Assembly: GCA_035501735.1 (NCBI GenBank)
Contig: DATJVR010000003.1
Location: forward strand, 1 to 29,910
Source of the DNA: PNAI01 sp035501735
Lineage (GTDB): Bacteria > Pseudomonadota > Alphaproteobacteria > Rhizobiales > Xanthobacteraceae
DNA length: 29,910 nt
Reading direction: 5' to 3'
The notes below the pieces were generated by a model. It made no database searches and was not told the DNA's origin. It was given only the letters and a program-made list of their open reading frames with translations. Made by a program: the position numbers and the translations under genes. Positions within the stretch are counted from its first letter, which is position 1. Each line of letters begins with the position of its first letter. Of this stretch, positions 1-7,949 are shown one piece after another.

Positions 1-650
1 ACGATTCCCTTCACATTGAGACGATGAAACACGAAGGGGACCGCTTCGGTGGCAGTCGTACACCACAGGCTTATGCATCCGAATTGGGCATGAGTAATCA
101 GCAAATCGCGCTCAAACGCATCGAACGGCACATCGAGATGCGCATCGGCTGCCACGATTTTGGCTTGTGGTTCGCTCGACTTCAGATGGAGCAGCGGAAA
201 GGCGACAAATTGACCGTCGCTGTAGCGTTTGAAACCCTGTGCTTCGACCAACGGTCTCACCAATGGACCGGGTAGATTGATGTAGGTTACGTCCTTGCGA
301 CGGCACGCGTGCGAGTGAAGCAAGCCGGCGAATGTTTTGAATGCCGGCTCAACGTAAATCCCCGCGATATTGCACCGCGTGACGCGCTCGTTTCCGGCCG
401 GAACCTTGGAAAAAATGGTAAGAACAGCGCCAACAATTTTATTGTTGCTCTCCAAGACGTACCCATATCTCGGTAAGCCTTCGGGCGTGGCATGTCGTGA
501 CAGGCGATCAAGTCCCCGCGCCCAATAATGGCGAATGCTGGCCGGAAATCCCATCGCATGGTACCCGCGCGTGAGGAGGTCCACCACGTCGCCGAAGTCG
601 GCAGTAGTGATTTCACGGCAACGTATCTTAGAGGGCTGCGGCGCCAACAT
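1..650 (-). CDS. GNAT-like acyl-CoA acyltransferase, 3' end beyond window
   Basis: An uninterrupted minus-strand frame runs from an ATG at 650 to the left edge, giving 216 residues with no stop; an in-frame stop lies just upstream of that ATG. The protein begins MLAPQPSKIRC and continues with a GNAT-like pattern: an N-terminal 'ITTADFGDVVDLLTRG' segment, 'YGYVLESNNKIVGAVLTI' (strand pair), and 'IAGIYVEPAFKTFAGLL', where GNAT enzymes bind acyl-CoA. Later parts ('GFKRYSDGQFVAFP', 'FERDLLITHAQFGCISL') resemble, from memory, a two-GNAT-lobe acyl-CoA acyltransferase family often linked to exopolysaccharide genes in bradyrhizobia. The acyl acceptor is unknown and the C-terminus is missing. Apparent open frames on the plus strand and in another minus frame over the same bases are shadows. 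Confidence 0.75.
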   Translation of the reverse strand, partial: MLAPQPSKIRCREITTADFGDVVDLLTRGYHAMGFPASIRHYWARGLDRLSRHATPEGLPRYGYVLESNNKIVGAVLTIFSKVPAGNERVTRCNIAGIYVEPAFKTFAGLLHSHACRRKDVTYINLPGPLVRPLVEAQGFKRYSDGQFVAFPLLHLKSSEPQAKIVAADAHLDVPFDAFERDLLITHAQFGCISLWCTTATEAVPFVFHRLNVKGI

Positions 651-1017
651 TCGTCATTTCCGAACACACTATTCTGCCAAAATACCTGACATCATTTATG
701 ACCGGTAGGTGCCGGCCACAATTAACAATAACATTATGAACGACCTTGGGTATGCCGTCAGTAAAACCAGTATCGTGGCCTCTTAATGCCGGCTGATGTG
801 GTCCTGTTTTACCAGAACTCGAAGCAGGCCAAACACTCGGACGTAACCGGTGGACCTCGACTACGCGATGAAGATCCGATCGGAGGATGATGAGAGCCAG
901 CAGCCATCGCTAAGCAGGTTGCCAGGTCGCAGGGGCCTGCTGCCTTGGAGGGTTCACACCGCGAACCTCCTCAAATATGTTATCAACCCTGTGGTGACAG
1001 ATACGGAGGGGCGTCTA
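651..1017. other. Intergenic region between divergent acyltransferase and trpB2
   Basis: About 370 bases separate the minus-strand acyltransferase start from the preferred trpB2 start. The part from 651 to about 840 is relatively AT-rich, codes for nothing recognisable, and presumably carries the two divergent promoters, although no clear -35/-10 pair could be chosen. The frame of trpB2 is open back to a GTG at 850, but the peptide encoded between 850 and 1017 does not resemble the TrpB family. Confidence 0.5.
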
Positions 1018-2382
1018 GTGGGCGAGCAGATCAAATACATTTTGGAAGAAACGCAGATCCCGAAGAGCTGGTACAACCTTAACGCCGATCTTCCGAAACC
1101 GTTGCCGCCGGTTTTGCATCCGGGCACCAAGCAGCCGGTCGGGCCCGCCGACCTTGAGCCGTTGTTTCCGATGGAGCTCATCCTCCAGGAGGTCTCGGCC
1201 GAGCGTTATATCGATATTCCGGAGCCGGTGCGCGACGTCTATCGCATGTGGCGGCCCTCGCCGCTGATGCGGGCACGTCGGCTCGAAGAGAAGCTCGGCA
1301 CGCCGGCCAAGATTTATTACAAGTATGAAGGCGTCTCGCCGGCCGGCTCGCACAAGCCGAACACCGCCGTTCCGCAGGCCTGGTACAACAAGCAGGCCGG
1401 CATCAAGAAGCTTTCGACCGAAACCGGCGCCGGCCAATGGGGCTCGTCGCTGGCGTTTGCGGGCGCGCTGTTCGGAATCGATGTGACCGTATTCCAGGTG
1501 CGGGTTTCGTACGACCAGAAACCCTACCGGCGGGCGCTGATGGAAACCTACGGTGCGCGCTGCATCGCGTCACCCTCAAAGGAGACCGAATCCGGCCGCG
1601 CGATCCTGGCGAAGACGCCGAACAATCCGGGCTCTCTCGGTATCGCCATTTCGGAGGCCGTGGAAATGGCCGCCAAGGATCCGGCCGTCAAGTACTCGCT
1701 CGGATCGGTGCTCAATCATGTGCTGCTGCATCAGACGGTGATCGGGCAGGAAGCCATCAAGCAGTTCGAGATGACCGGCGACGATCCGGACATCGTGATC
1801 GCATGCACGGGCGGCGGTTCGAATTTCTCCGGGCTTGCGTTCCCGTTCCTCGGGCTGCAACTGCGGGGCGGCCGCAAGCGCCGCATCATCGCGGTCGAGC
1901 CGGCGGCATGTCCGTCGCTGACCAAGGGCAAGTACGCCTACGATTTCGGCGACACCGCGCATCTGACTCCGCTGGTGAAAATGCACACGCTGGGCTCGAC
2001 CTTTATTCCTCCCGGTTTCCACGCGGGCGGCCTGCGCTATCACGGCATGGCGCCGATGGTGTCGCATATCAAGGAGCTCGGGCTGATCGAGGCGCGCGCC
2101 TACCACCAGAAAACATGCTTCGAGGCGGGCGTCCAGTTCGCGCGCTGCGAGGGCATCGTGCCGGCGCCGGAAGCCACGCACGCAGTGCGTTGCGCGATCG
2201 ACGAGGCGCTGCGTTGCAAGCAGGAAGGCAAGAAGGAGACGATCGTCTTCAACATGTCCGGCCACGGCCATTTCGACATGCAGGCCTACATCAACTACTT
2301 CGAGGGCAAGCTGGTCGATCAGGACTATGACCCGAAGGAGCTCGCGATGGCGCTGGCGGGTCTGCCGAGCATCGCGGCGTAA
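1018..2382 (+). CDS. trpB: TrpB2-type tryptophan synthase beta chain (PLP enzyme)
   Basis: A PLP enzyme of the TrpB2 subgroup, which condenses indole (or an indole-like nucleophile) with serine to form tryptophan. From the GTG at 1018 it is 454 residues, the usual TrpB2 length. The family signature 'ILEETQIPKSWYN' follows the start directly, then 'PLPPVLHPGT', and the PLP lysine is K113 in 'GSHKPNTA'. The phosphate-binding loop 'GGGSN' is at 265-269. I chose 1018 because GGAGG (1005-1009) sits 8 bases upstream; the frame also stays open to a GTG at 850, but that extra stretch is unlike the family. There is no trpA or other trp gene nearby. The next genes are an amidase-like protein and a solute receptor, so this may be a stand-alone indole-salvage or catabolic enzyme rather than part of biosynthesis; that role is inference. 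Confidence 0.9.
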   Translation: MGEQIKYILEETQIPKSWYNLNADLPKPLPPVLHPGTKQPVGPADLEPLFPMELILQEVSAERYIDIPEPVRDVYRMWRPSPLMRARRLEEKLGTPAKIYYKYEGVSPAGSHKPNTAVPQAWYNKQAGIKKLSTETGAGQWGSSLAFAGALFGIDVTVFQVRVSYDQKPYRRALMETYGARCIASPSKETESGRAILAKTPNNPGSLGIAISEAVEMAAKDPAVKYSLGSVLNHVLLHQTVIGQEAIKQFEMTGDDPDIVIACTGGGSNFSGLAFPFLGLQLRGGRKRRIIAVEPAACPSLTKGKYAYDFGDTAHLTPLVKMHTLGSTFIPPGFHAGGLRYHGMAPMVSHIKELGLIEARAYHQKTCFEAGVQFARCEGIVPAPEATHAVRCAIDEALRCKQEGKKETIVFNMSGHGHFDMQAYINYFEGKLVDQDYDPKELAMALAGLPSIAA

Positions 2383-2395
2383 ATCACGGAATTCC

Positions 2396-2466
2396 GCTCA
2401 TTGCCGCGTAAGCGGGAATCCAGATCTGAAATTCTGGGTCCCCGCTTTCGCGGGGACGAGCGGCAA
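2396..2466. repeat. REP-like palindromic element
   Basis: The trpB2-amidase gap contains a perfect hairpin: GTCCCCGC (2438-2445), loop TTTC, GCGGGGAC (2450-2457). It is preceded by a second, weaker palindromic unit around 2404-2415 (CCGC-gtaa-GCGG). I recognise the pair as the two-part REP motif dispersed in Bradyrhizobium-type genomes. It may terminate or stabilise the trpB2 transcript. The amidase frame is open through the repeat, but its translation there is a REP by-product, which supports the downstream start at 2491. Confidence 0.75.
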
Positions 2467-2490
2467 AATGTATGGAGTTGGGGGAGCACC

Positions 2491-3570
2491 ATGATCGAAC
2501 CCTATAACGCCGTCGGCCTTATCCCCACGTTCTGGGGCATCCGGCGCCGCGCCGACATCAAGCACAACATCGAGCACATCCAGCATCTCACCAAGGCGGC
2601 GTTCTGGCTGTCGAATCTCGACATCCCGGTGAAGCTTTTGGCGATCCCGGAAGGCGCGCTGATGGGCTTCAACGACGAGGTGCTCGACGTCGACCACGCG
2701 GATTACGCCAACACCTGCTGCATCGACATTCCGGGACCGGAGACGGATGCGATCGGCAAGCTGGCGCGGCAGTGGGACGTCTTCATCATGGCGCAGGCCA
2801 AGGCGCGCCATAAGGACTGGAAGGACCGCTTCTTCAACGTCGGTCTGATCTTCGATCCCAACGGCAAGATCATCCTCAAGCACTACAAGCTTTCCGCCTT
2901 GCTGCCGGTCGAGCGTTCGGTGTCGCCGCACGACATCTACGACTGGTGGGTCGAGAAATATGGACGGAACCTGCAGGCGTTCTGGCCGGTGGTCGATACC
3001 AAAATCGGCCGGCTCGGCATCATGATGGCGATGGAGGGCAATTATCCGGAGAACGGGCGCGGGCTCGCGATGAACGGCGCCGAGGTCGTCTACCGCGCGT
3101 CGATGCCGGCGCCGTTCACCGAAAATGACATTTTCGAAATATCCAATCGCGCACGCGCGCTCGAAAACAACATGTATATCGTGGCGCCGAACATCGGCAG
3201 CTATCACCTCACCCCCGACAGCCATGTCGGCATCGACGCGGGCGGCGGGCAATCGATGATCGTCGATTACAAGGGCCAGCTCGTCGGCAAGCAGCGCGAC
3301 ACCAACGGTTCGACATTCGTCGCCGGCGTGATCAACATCGAGGCGCTCCGCCATCATCGGCAATCGGCGCAGGTGACCAACTGGATGAAGGACGTGCGCG
3401 CGGAGCTCGCGCAGATCATCTACGAACAGCCGATCTATCCGAAGAACCGCTACCTGAAGACAATCCCGCCCAAGCACGCCAAGTACAAACGCGATGTGAT
3501 CGATGCGCAAGTCGCGCTGATGCAGAAGCGCGGCATCTGGAAAAAGCCGAGCGGACGGCCGACGAAGTAG
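2491..3570 (+). CDS. Aliphatic amidase/formamidase-like nitrilase-superfamily protein lacking the catalytic Cys
   Basis: 359 residues, close to the roughly 346 of AmiE/AmiF, starting at an ATG 5 bases after GGGGAG. Members hydrolyse short amides through a Glu-Lys-Cys triad. E54 ('AIPEGAL') and K133 ('KHYKL') are in place. At the nucleophile position, however, where AmiE reads ICDDGNYPE, this protein reads 'MAMEGNYPE' with Ala180 (codon GCG). The surrounding family features 'GLAMNGAEVVYRAS' and 'FEISNRARALENNMYIVAPN' are well preserved, so the protein appears folded and under selection. It may be a catalytically inactive homologue that binds amides or serves as a partner or regulator, or it may use different chemistry. 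It follows trpB2 after a REP element and may share its transcript. Confidence 0.8.
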   Translation: MIEPYNAVGLIPTFWGIRRRADIKHNIEHIQHLTKAAFWLSNLDIPVKLLAIPEGALMGFNDEVLDVDHADYANTCCIDIPGPETDAIGKLARQWDVFIMAQAKARHKDWKDRFFNVGLIFDPNGKIILKHYKLSALLPVERSVSPHDIYDWWVEKYGRNLQAFWPVVDTKIGRLGIMMAMEGNYPENGRGLAMNGAEVVYRASMPAPFTENDIFEISNRARALENNMYIVAPNIGSYHLTPDSHVGIDAGGGQSMIVDYKGQLVGKQRDTNGSTFVAGVINIEALRHHRQSAQVTNWMKDVRAELAQIIYEQPIYPKNRYLKTIPPKHAKYKRDVIDAQVALMQKRGIWKKPSGRPTK

Positions 3571-3602
3571 CCGCTATCACAATGAAGGCAGCGTTGCTCC
3601 GG

Positions 3603-3836
3603 CTATCGGGGGGTCGTCGACGCCACCATCGTGCCGACGGTCAAGAAAAAGAAGTCGAAAATTATTTTTCCGATGAAGCCAATAATGCCGGCGCCGCCGA
3701 TCCATAATAGACCCGTCAACACCGCACCGGAAAACGCCGTATAGATGCCGAACAATATCGCGCCCACAAGCACGACGGCGGCGGCAAAGCGCAAAATCAA
3801 AGCTGCAAACAATATTTTACCTGCGACTCGCGACAT
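3603..3836 (-). CDS. Small two-helix membrane protein, function unknown
   Basis: 77 residues, starting at the ATG at 3836. It has two hydrophobic stretches, approximately residues 7-33 ('ILFAALILRFAAAVVLVGAILFG' region) and 38-68 (GLLWIGGAGIIGFIGKIIF), with a short polar tail. No motif is recognised. The weak Shine-Dalgarno AGGG lies about 10 bases upstream. It is convergent with the amidase-like gene, and its start lies about 175 bases from the start of the receptor gene at 4011, so those two are divergently transcribed. The hydrophobic pattern and isolated position support a real small inner-membrane protein. Confidence 0.55.
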   Translation of the reverse strand: MSRVAGKILFAALILRFAAAVVLVGAILFGIYTAFSGAVLTGLLWIGGAGIIGFIGKIIFDFFFLTVGTMVASTTPR

Positions 3837-3927
3837 TCTCAGCCCTGGCTTTCATATTCCCAACACTGTGAAAAATTGCATGGCCTGAGAGCAGCCTTCA
3901 ACAGTTGTCGAAAATTACGTTTGAGAA

Positions 3928-3961
3928 TTAAGCTTAATGGCCGGGGCGGAATGCTAAGCTT
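3928..3961. promoter_or_regulatory. Possible operator: paired AAGCTT palindromes upstream of the receptor gene
   Basis: TTAAGCTTAA (3928-3937) is a perfect 10-base palindrome, and TAAGCTT recurs at 3955-3961, centres 26 bases apart, about 50-80 bases before the ATG at 4011. The placement would suit a dimeric repressor or activator, but no regulator gene is nearby and short palindromes like this occur by chance. Confidence 0.25.
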
Positions 3962-4010
3962 GCGGTTGGACGGAGACGTAAAGGGACAAGAGCCTCCGGG
4001 AGGAATTTAC

Positions 4011-4985
4011 ATGAACCTGTTGCAAAAACTGTCGACCTTGCTGGTGCCGTTAAGCTTGGCGGGCCTTGCGTCGCCGGCGTCGCTTGCGCAGGACTACCCG
4101 ACGAAGCCTGTGCATGTGATCGTCGGATTTGGCGCCGGATCGACCGCCGACATCAGCGCGCGGGTGATCGGGCAGCGCATGAGTCAGATTCTCGGCCAGC
4201 AGATCGTGGTCGAGATCAAGGCGGGCGCCGGGTCGAGTCTCGCCGCTGAATTCGTGGCGCGGCAGCCGAACGACGGCTACACGCTGCTGATGGCGACGAT
4301 CGCCAATCCCATCCTCGCCGTTGTCAGCACAAATCTTTCCTATAACTTTCCGAAGGATTTTGCGCCGATCGTGCGGCTTACCACCACGCCGAACATCCTC
4401 GTGGTGCATCCGTCGATCGGCGTCAAAAGCGTGAAGGAATTGATCGCGCTCGCCAAGGCCAAGCCCGACCAGCTTTCGTTCGGATCGTCCGGCTCGCTGT
4501 CGGGCACGCATCTTTCCGGCGAACTGCTCAAGGTGATGGCCGGGATCAAGATGGTGCACGTGCCGTACGCCGGAAGTCCGCAGGCGGTGACCGACCTGCT
4601 CGCGGGCCGCATCCAGGTGCTGTTCTCGCCCGCTTCGACGGTGCTGCAGCATGTGAAGGAGGGCAAGCTCGTGGCGCTCGCTTCGACCGAAGCCAAGCGC
4701 ACCGCGATTGCGCCCGACCTGCCGACCATGGTCGAGGCCGGATTGCCCGGCTTCGAGACCGGTTTGTGGTTCGGGCTGATGGCACCCGCCGGCACGCCGA
4801 AACCGATCATCGACAAGCTCAACCGCGCCGGCAACGAGGCGCTCAAGGCCGAAGACGTCGGCAAGGCGCTTGGCCCGCTCGGCATCGATCTCGTCGGCGG
4901 CAGCGTGGACGAGTTTGCCGCTTACCTCGGCAGCGAAATGAAACGCTGGGCAACGGTTGCGGCGGCGGCGAATTTGAAGAAGTGA
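4011..4985 (+). CDS. Bug-family (TctC-like) periplasmic solute receptor 1
   Basis: Tripartite tricarboxylate transporter receptor of 324 residues, the typical length. It starts at an ATG preceded by GGGAGGAA. A signal peptide of about 26 residues ends at 'ASLAQ', so the mature protein begins with the family hallmark 'DYPTKPVHVIVGFGAGSTADI'. Other family blocks follow: 'DGYTLLMATI', 'FGSSGSLSGTHLSGELLKVMAGIKMVHVPY' and 'PDLPTMVEAGLPGFE'. Such proteins capture organic acids, amino acids or aromatic acids in the periplasm. No TctA/TctB membrane partner lies in the window, which is usual for this expanded family in bradyrhizobia. The substrate cannot be told from the sequence. It is convergent with the dienelactone hydrolase gene. 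Confidence 0.92.
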   Translation: MNLLQKLSTLLVPLSLAGLASPASLAQDYPTKPVHVIVGFGAGSTADISARVIGQRMSQILGQQIVVEIKAGAGSSLAAEFVARQPNDGYTLLMATIANPILAVVSTNLSYNFPKDFAPIVRLTTTPNILVVHPSIGVKSVKELIALAKAKPDQLSFGSSGSLSGTHLSGELLKVMAGIKMVHVPYAGSPQAVTDLLAGRIQVLFSPASTVLQHVKEGKLVALASTEAKRTAIAPDLPTMVEAGLPGFETGLWFGLMAPAGTPKPIIDKLNRAGNEALKAEDVGKALGPLGIDLVGGSVDEFAAYLGSEMKRWATVAAAANLKK

Positions 4986-5049
4986 ATGTCTCCACGCGCG
5001 CAGCGCCGCAAGACCTCCACTGCAACCCTCCTCCTTTTAGGGGGAATTC

Positions 5050-5754
5050 TCAATCAAGGTGCTGGCGGAAAAAATCGACGGTCAGCTTGAGCGCGCGATC
5101 GGCCTCCGGCTTGGAATAGGTCTTGCCGCCCTTGCGCGCAAAAGCATGATCGGCGCCGGGATATTTGTGGATCGTCACCAACGGATTGGGCGAAAGGCGC
5201 CGCTCGAGCAGATCGTTGACCTCGGCCTGCACCCAGCGGTCTTTCATGGCCATGTGCAGGACGAACGGCCGGTGCAGGTTCTTCGCCTCGCGAATGTTGT
5301 GCTCGATATAGGTGCCGTAATAGGCGACCGCGCAGTCGATGTCGGTGCGGCAGCACATCAGGTAACAGAGCTTGCCGCCGAGGCAATAGCCGACCGCGCC
5401 GACCTTGCCGTTGCAGGCCGGATGTTTGGCGAGGAAATGCCAGGTGTCCTCCATGTCGCGCACGGCGAGGTCGTAATCGAAATCGTAGTAGAGATCGAAG
5501 GCCTTCTTGACGTGCTCGGGATTGCCGTCGGAGAGCTCGACGCCCGGCTCCTGCCGCCAAAACAAGTCCGGAACCAGGCATACGAAACCCGCCTCGGCGA
5601 ATTCGTGCGCATGATGGCGCATGGTGTCGTTGACGCCCCAGATTTCCATGATCGCGATAATCGCGCCCGCAGGCTTCTTATCCGGAATCGCCAAGTAGGC
5701 GCCCATGTCGCCGTCACGGAGTTTGACGCGGACTTTTTCGGTTTGCATGGTCAC
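5050..5754 (-). CDS. Dienelactone hydrolase family protein
   Basis: An alpha/beta hydrolase of 234 residues, matching the family. The catalytic triad is visible as C124 ('GYCLGG' nucleophile elbow), D172 ('MAMKDRWV') and H203 ('GADHAFAR'); E37 ('IMEIWG') matches the glutamate that primes the Cys in carboxymethylenebutenolidase. Such enzymes open dienelactones during ring-cleavage pathways. The start is GTG at 5754, whose GTGA overlaps the stop of the amidohydrolase gene upstream, an arrangement typical of translational coupling; an ATG two codons further in (5748) is the alternative. It is last in the operon receptor - amidohydrolase - DLH, which supports a role in degrading an imported acid. 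Whether dienelactone itself is the substrate is unknown. Confidence 0.9.
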   Translation of the reverse strand: MTMQTEKVRVKLRDGDMGAYLAIPDKKPAGAIIAIMEIWGVNDTMRHHAHEFAEAGFVCLVPDLFWRQEPGVELSDGNPEHVKKAFDLYYDFDYDLAVRDMEDTWHFLAKHPACNGKVGAVGYCLGGKLCYLMCCRTDIDCAVAYYGTYIEHNIREAKNLHRPFVLHMAMKDRWVQAEVNDLLERRLSPNPLVTIHKYPGADHAFARKGGKTYSKPEADRALKLTVDFFRQHLD

Positions 5755-6746
5755 AGCTTCAACAATATCCGCGCATTACCGGAGAAAATTTGCTCGCGCT
5801 CGGCATTCGATATTTCCAGCGCGTTCACCGCCGCGATGGTCTTCGCAATGAGTCCCCTGCCCTGTTCGGAACAGAATGGCGCGTCGGTGGCAAACAGGCA
5901 GCGGTCGGTTTTGAAAAAGGCGTGTCCGCATCGGGTTGCCGCGACTTCGCCGTTGAGCGCGGTGTCGGCGTAGAGCATCTCATAATATTTGCGCGGATGC
6001 ATCTTGAGCTTGCAATCCTCGGCGGCCGGATTTCGTTCAGGCGTGCCGAAAAAGATCTGGCGAAAGCCGAGATCGATCTTGCCGGCGAAATACGGGATCA
6101 TGCCGCCCATGTGATGGGAGATGATTTTCAATTTCGGCAGTTCGTCAAATATTCCGGAATAGATCAGCCGCGTCATGCAGGCGGTGGTCTCGTAAGGCCA
6201 GCCGAAGCTGAACCAGATTTCGTTTTCCGAGCTCTTCTCTGAAGCATAGTCGGGGAACTGCGGCCCGCGCATGGGGTGCACCCAGACCGGCAGATCGTGT
6301 TCGGTCATGCGGCGGAAAATCGGGCGGAATTTCGCTGCGGACAGCGGCTCGCCGGCGACGTTGGTGAAAACCTGTATGCCGCGCGCCCCCATGCCGATGG
6401 CGCGATCGATTTCGGCAAGCGAGGCCTCGACGTTGTTCATGGGCAGCGAGGCGATGAAGGCCGGAAATCGACCGGGATGTCTGCTGCAGATTTCCGCAAG
6501 ACCGTCGTTGGCGTGCCGCGCGATGTCGGGCGTGCGGTCCGGCGGTCCGATCAGCTCGATCGGCGGATTGGCGAGCGACAGAATCTGCCGAATGGCGCCG
6601 AACTCGTCGAGCAATTTCAGCCGCGCCTCCACGTCCCACAGCGTCCTCAGCCGCGGAAAGGCGGTCAGCACGGCATGGCCGGGAATGAGCTCGGCCAGCC
6701 AATCCAGATAAGGCTTGGGCATGAAATGGGTGAAGACGTCGATCAT
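5751..6746 (-). CDS. ACMSD-like amidohydrolase (amidohydrolase-2) with altered metal motif
   Basis: 331 residues of the amidohydrolase-2 family, whose members include ACMSD and other zinc-dependent decarboxylases and hydrolases acting on aromatic-derived acids. Visible elements are 'PVWVHPM' (metal His), 'KLKIISHHMGGMIPYFAGK' (His-Gly-Gly block) and 'LFATDAPF' (catalytic Asp). The N-terminal metal motif, usually DxHxH, reads 'IDVFTHFMP': the second His (H7) is present but the first is Phe5 (codon TTC). I recall relatives with VF(T/N)H, so this may be a true subfamily. It lies 12 bases after the receptor gene and overlaps the DLH start, so all three are probably one transcript. Confidence 0.88.
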   Translation of the reverse strand: MIDVFTHFMPKPYLDWLAELIPGHAVLTAFPRLRTLWDVEARLKLLDEFGAIRQILSLANPPIELIGPPDRTPDIARHANDGLAEICSRHPGRFPAFIASLPMNNVEASLAEIDRAIGMGARGIQVFTNVAGEPLSAAKFRPIFRRMTEHDLPVWVHPMRGPQFPDYASEKSSENEIWFSFGWPYETTACMTRLIYSGIFDELPKLKIISHHMGGMIPYFAGKIDLGFRQIFFGTPERNPAAEDCKLKMHPRKYYEMLYADTALNGEVAATRCGHAFFKTDRCLFATDAPFCSEQGRGLIAKTIAAVNALEISNAEREQIFSGNARILLKL

Positions 6747-6758
6747 CCGCTGTCGGTC

Positions 6759-7721
6759 TCAGTCGAGCTTCGCGCCTGAGCGCTTCACCACGTCGGCCCA
6801 TTTGGCCGAATCTTTCTTGATCAACGCCGCGAATTCTTCGGGTGTTCCACCGGCCGGTTCGTCGCCAATGATGGCAAAGCGGTCCTGAAAGGTCTTCGAC
6901 TTTATGGCCTTGTTGATCAGCGCGTTGAGCTTGTCCACGATCGGCCGCGGCACATGGGCCGGCGCGATGATCCCGCTCCATGTCGCGGCCTCGTAGCCCG
7001 GGACGCCCGCCTCCGCGATCGTAGGCAGTTCCGGAAACCCGGGCGAGCGGCGCGCACCGCTCACCGCCAGCGCGCGTATCCTGTCCGAACGGGCAAACGG
7101 CGCGATCGAATTGAGGCTCTCGAACATCAGCTGCACGCGGCCGGAGATCAGATCGTTGATCGCCGCCGCGCCGCCGCGATAGGGCACGTGAACGATGTCG
7201 GTGCCGGTCATGTATTTGAACAGTTCGCCGCCGACGTGGCCGGGCGAGCCGTTGCTGGATGAGGCATTGGACAGCTTGCCGGGATTCTGCTTGGCGTAGT
7301 CGATCAGCTCCTTGACCGATTTGACCGGCAGCGATGGCGTAACCGCGAGCAGCAGGTGACCGCGCGTGAGCAATACGATCGGCTGGAAATCACGCTCGAT
7401 GTCGTAGGGCAGCTTCGCCACCATGTGCCGCGTGATGGCGAGCGCGCCGATCGGGCCCATGCAGATGGTGTAGCCGTCGGGCTCCGACTTCGCGGTCAGG
7501 TCGAGACCGATGGTCAGCGCGCCGCCGGGACGGTTGTCGACGATAATCTGCTGGCCGATGTCCTTGCCGAGCTCGGCGGCAACGACGCGCGCAAGCGTAT
7601 CGGTCGCGCTGCCGGGCGCCTGCGGAACGATCAGCCTGATCGGTTTATCGGGATAATCGGCGGCCACGCGGGTTGCAAAGGCGCAGGCAAGCAGCAACGC
7701 GATCAATCGAATGCTACGCAT
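6759..7721 (-). CDS. Bug-family (TctC-like) periplasmic solute receptor 2
   Basis: 320 residues from the ATG at 7721. A signal peptide ('SIRLIALLLACAFATRVAA') precedes 'DYPDKPIRLIVPQAPGSATDTLARVV', the family N-terminus. It also carries 'DGYTICMGPIGALAI', 'GSPGHVGGELFKYMTGTDIVHVPYRGG' (ligand-loop region) and 'LPTIAEAGVPGYEAATW'. The same frame is open for another 1.1 kb upstream, but that extension is the antisense of the LigI-like gene and lacks family character. It is first in a three-gene operon with an ACMSD-like enzyme and a dienelactone hydrolase, so it probably delivers their substrate or a precursor. A different Bug receptor lies 1.8 kb away at 4011, and the two are clearly diverged. 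Confidence 0.92.
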   Translation of the reverse strand: MRSIRLIALLLACAFATRVAADYPDKPIRLIVPQAPGSATDTLARVVAAELGKDIGQQIIVDNRPGGALTIGLDLTAKSEPDGYTICMGPIGALAITRHMVAKLPYDIERDFQPIVLLTRGHLLLAVTPSLPVKSVKELIDYAKQNPGKLSNASSSNGSPGHVGGELFKYMTGTDIVHVPYRGGAAAINDLISGRVQLMFESLNSIAPFARSDRIRALAVSGARRSPGFPELPTIAEAGVPGYEAATWSGIIAPAHVPRPIVDKLNALINKAIKSKTFQDRFAIIGDEPAGGTPEEFAALIKKDSAKWADVVKRSGAKLD

Positions 7722-7949
7722 GGTTCCGTCGGTCTCCGCGCTGGTCGTTACGCCGTCATTCTCGTCATTTGCAACCTCAAGTGATGATCGCGGCCGGAGG
7801 CGCTGAGTGGATCGTATGACTTTTGTCGCCCGCGAGGCAACCGCCGATGCGGCGCCTTGCGCGGGAGCGCATCGCGACTTCCGCTTGACGGGCGTGCACA
7901 ACTTGGCTTCGAATGCCGGCCGTTGAACCCAGCCACGAAAATCCGATCG
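7722..7949. promoter_or_regulatory. Divergent promoter region between two catabolic operons
   Basis: 228 bases separate the receptor 2 start (minus) from the LigI-like start (plus), so both operons must be expressed from this interval or from further away. TTGACG at 7885-7890 could be a -35 element for the plus operon, but no convincing -10 follows. No obvious operator palindrome was found. Confidence 0.4.

Noticed and set aside
24..667. Open frames of 83 codons (plus) and 64 and 126 codons (minus) at the left edge
   Set aside because: They overlap the better minus-strand frame 650-1, which reads as a GNAT-like protein and has no stop; the others show unnatural composition.
4986..5049. Terminator between receptor 1 and the DLH gene
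   Set aside because: Only a poor CTCC...GGGG pairing is visible, without a strong stem or T-run.
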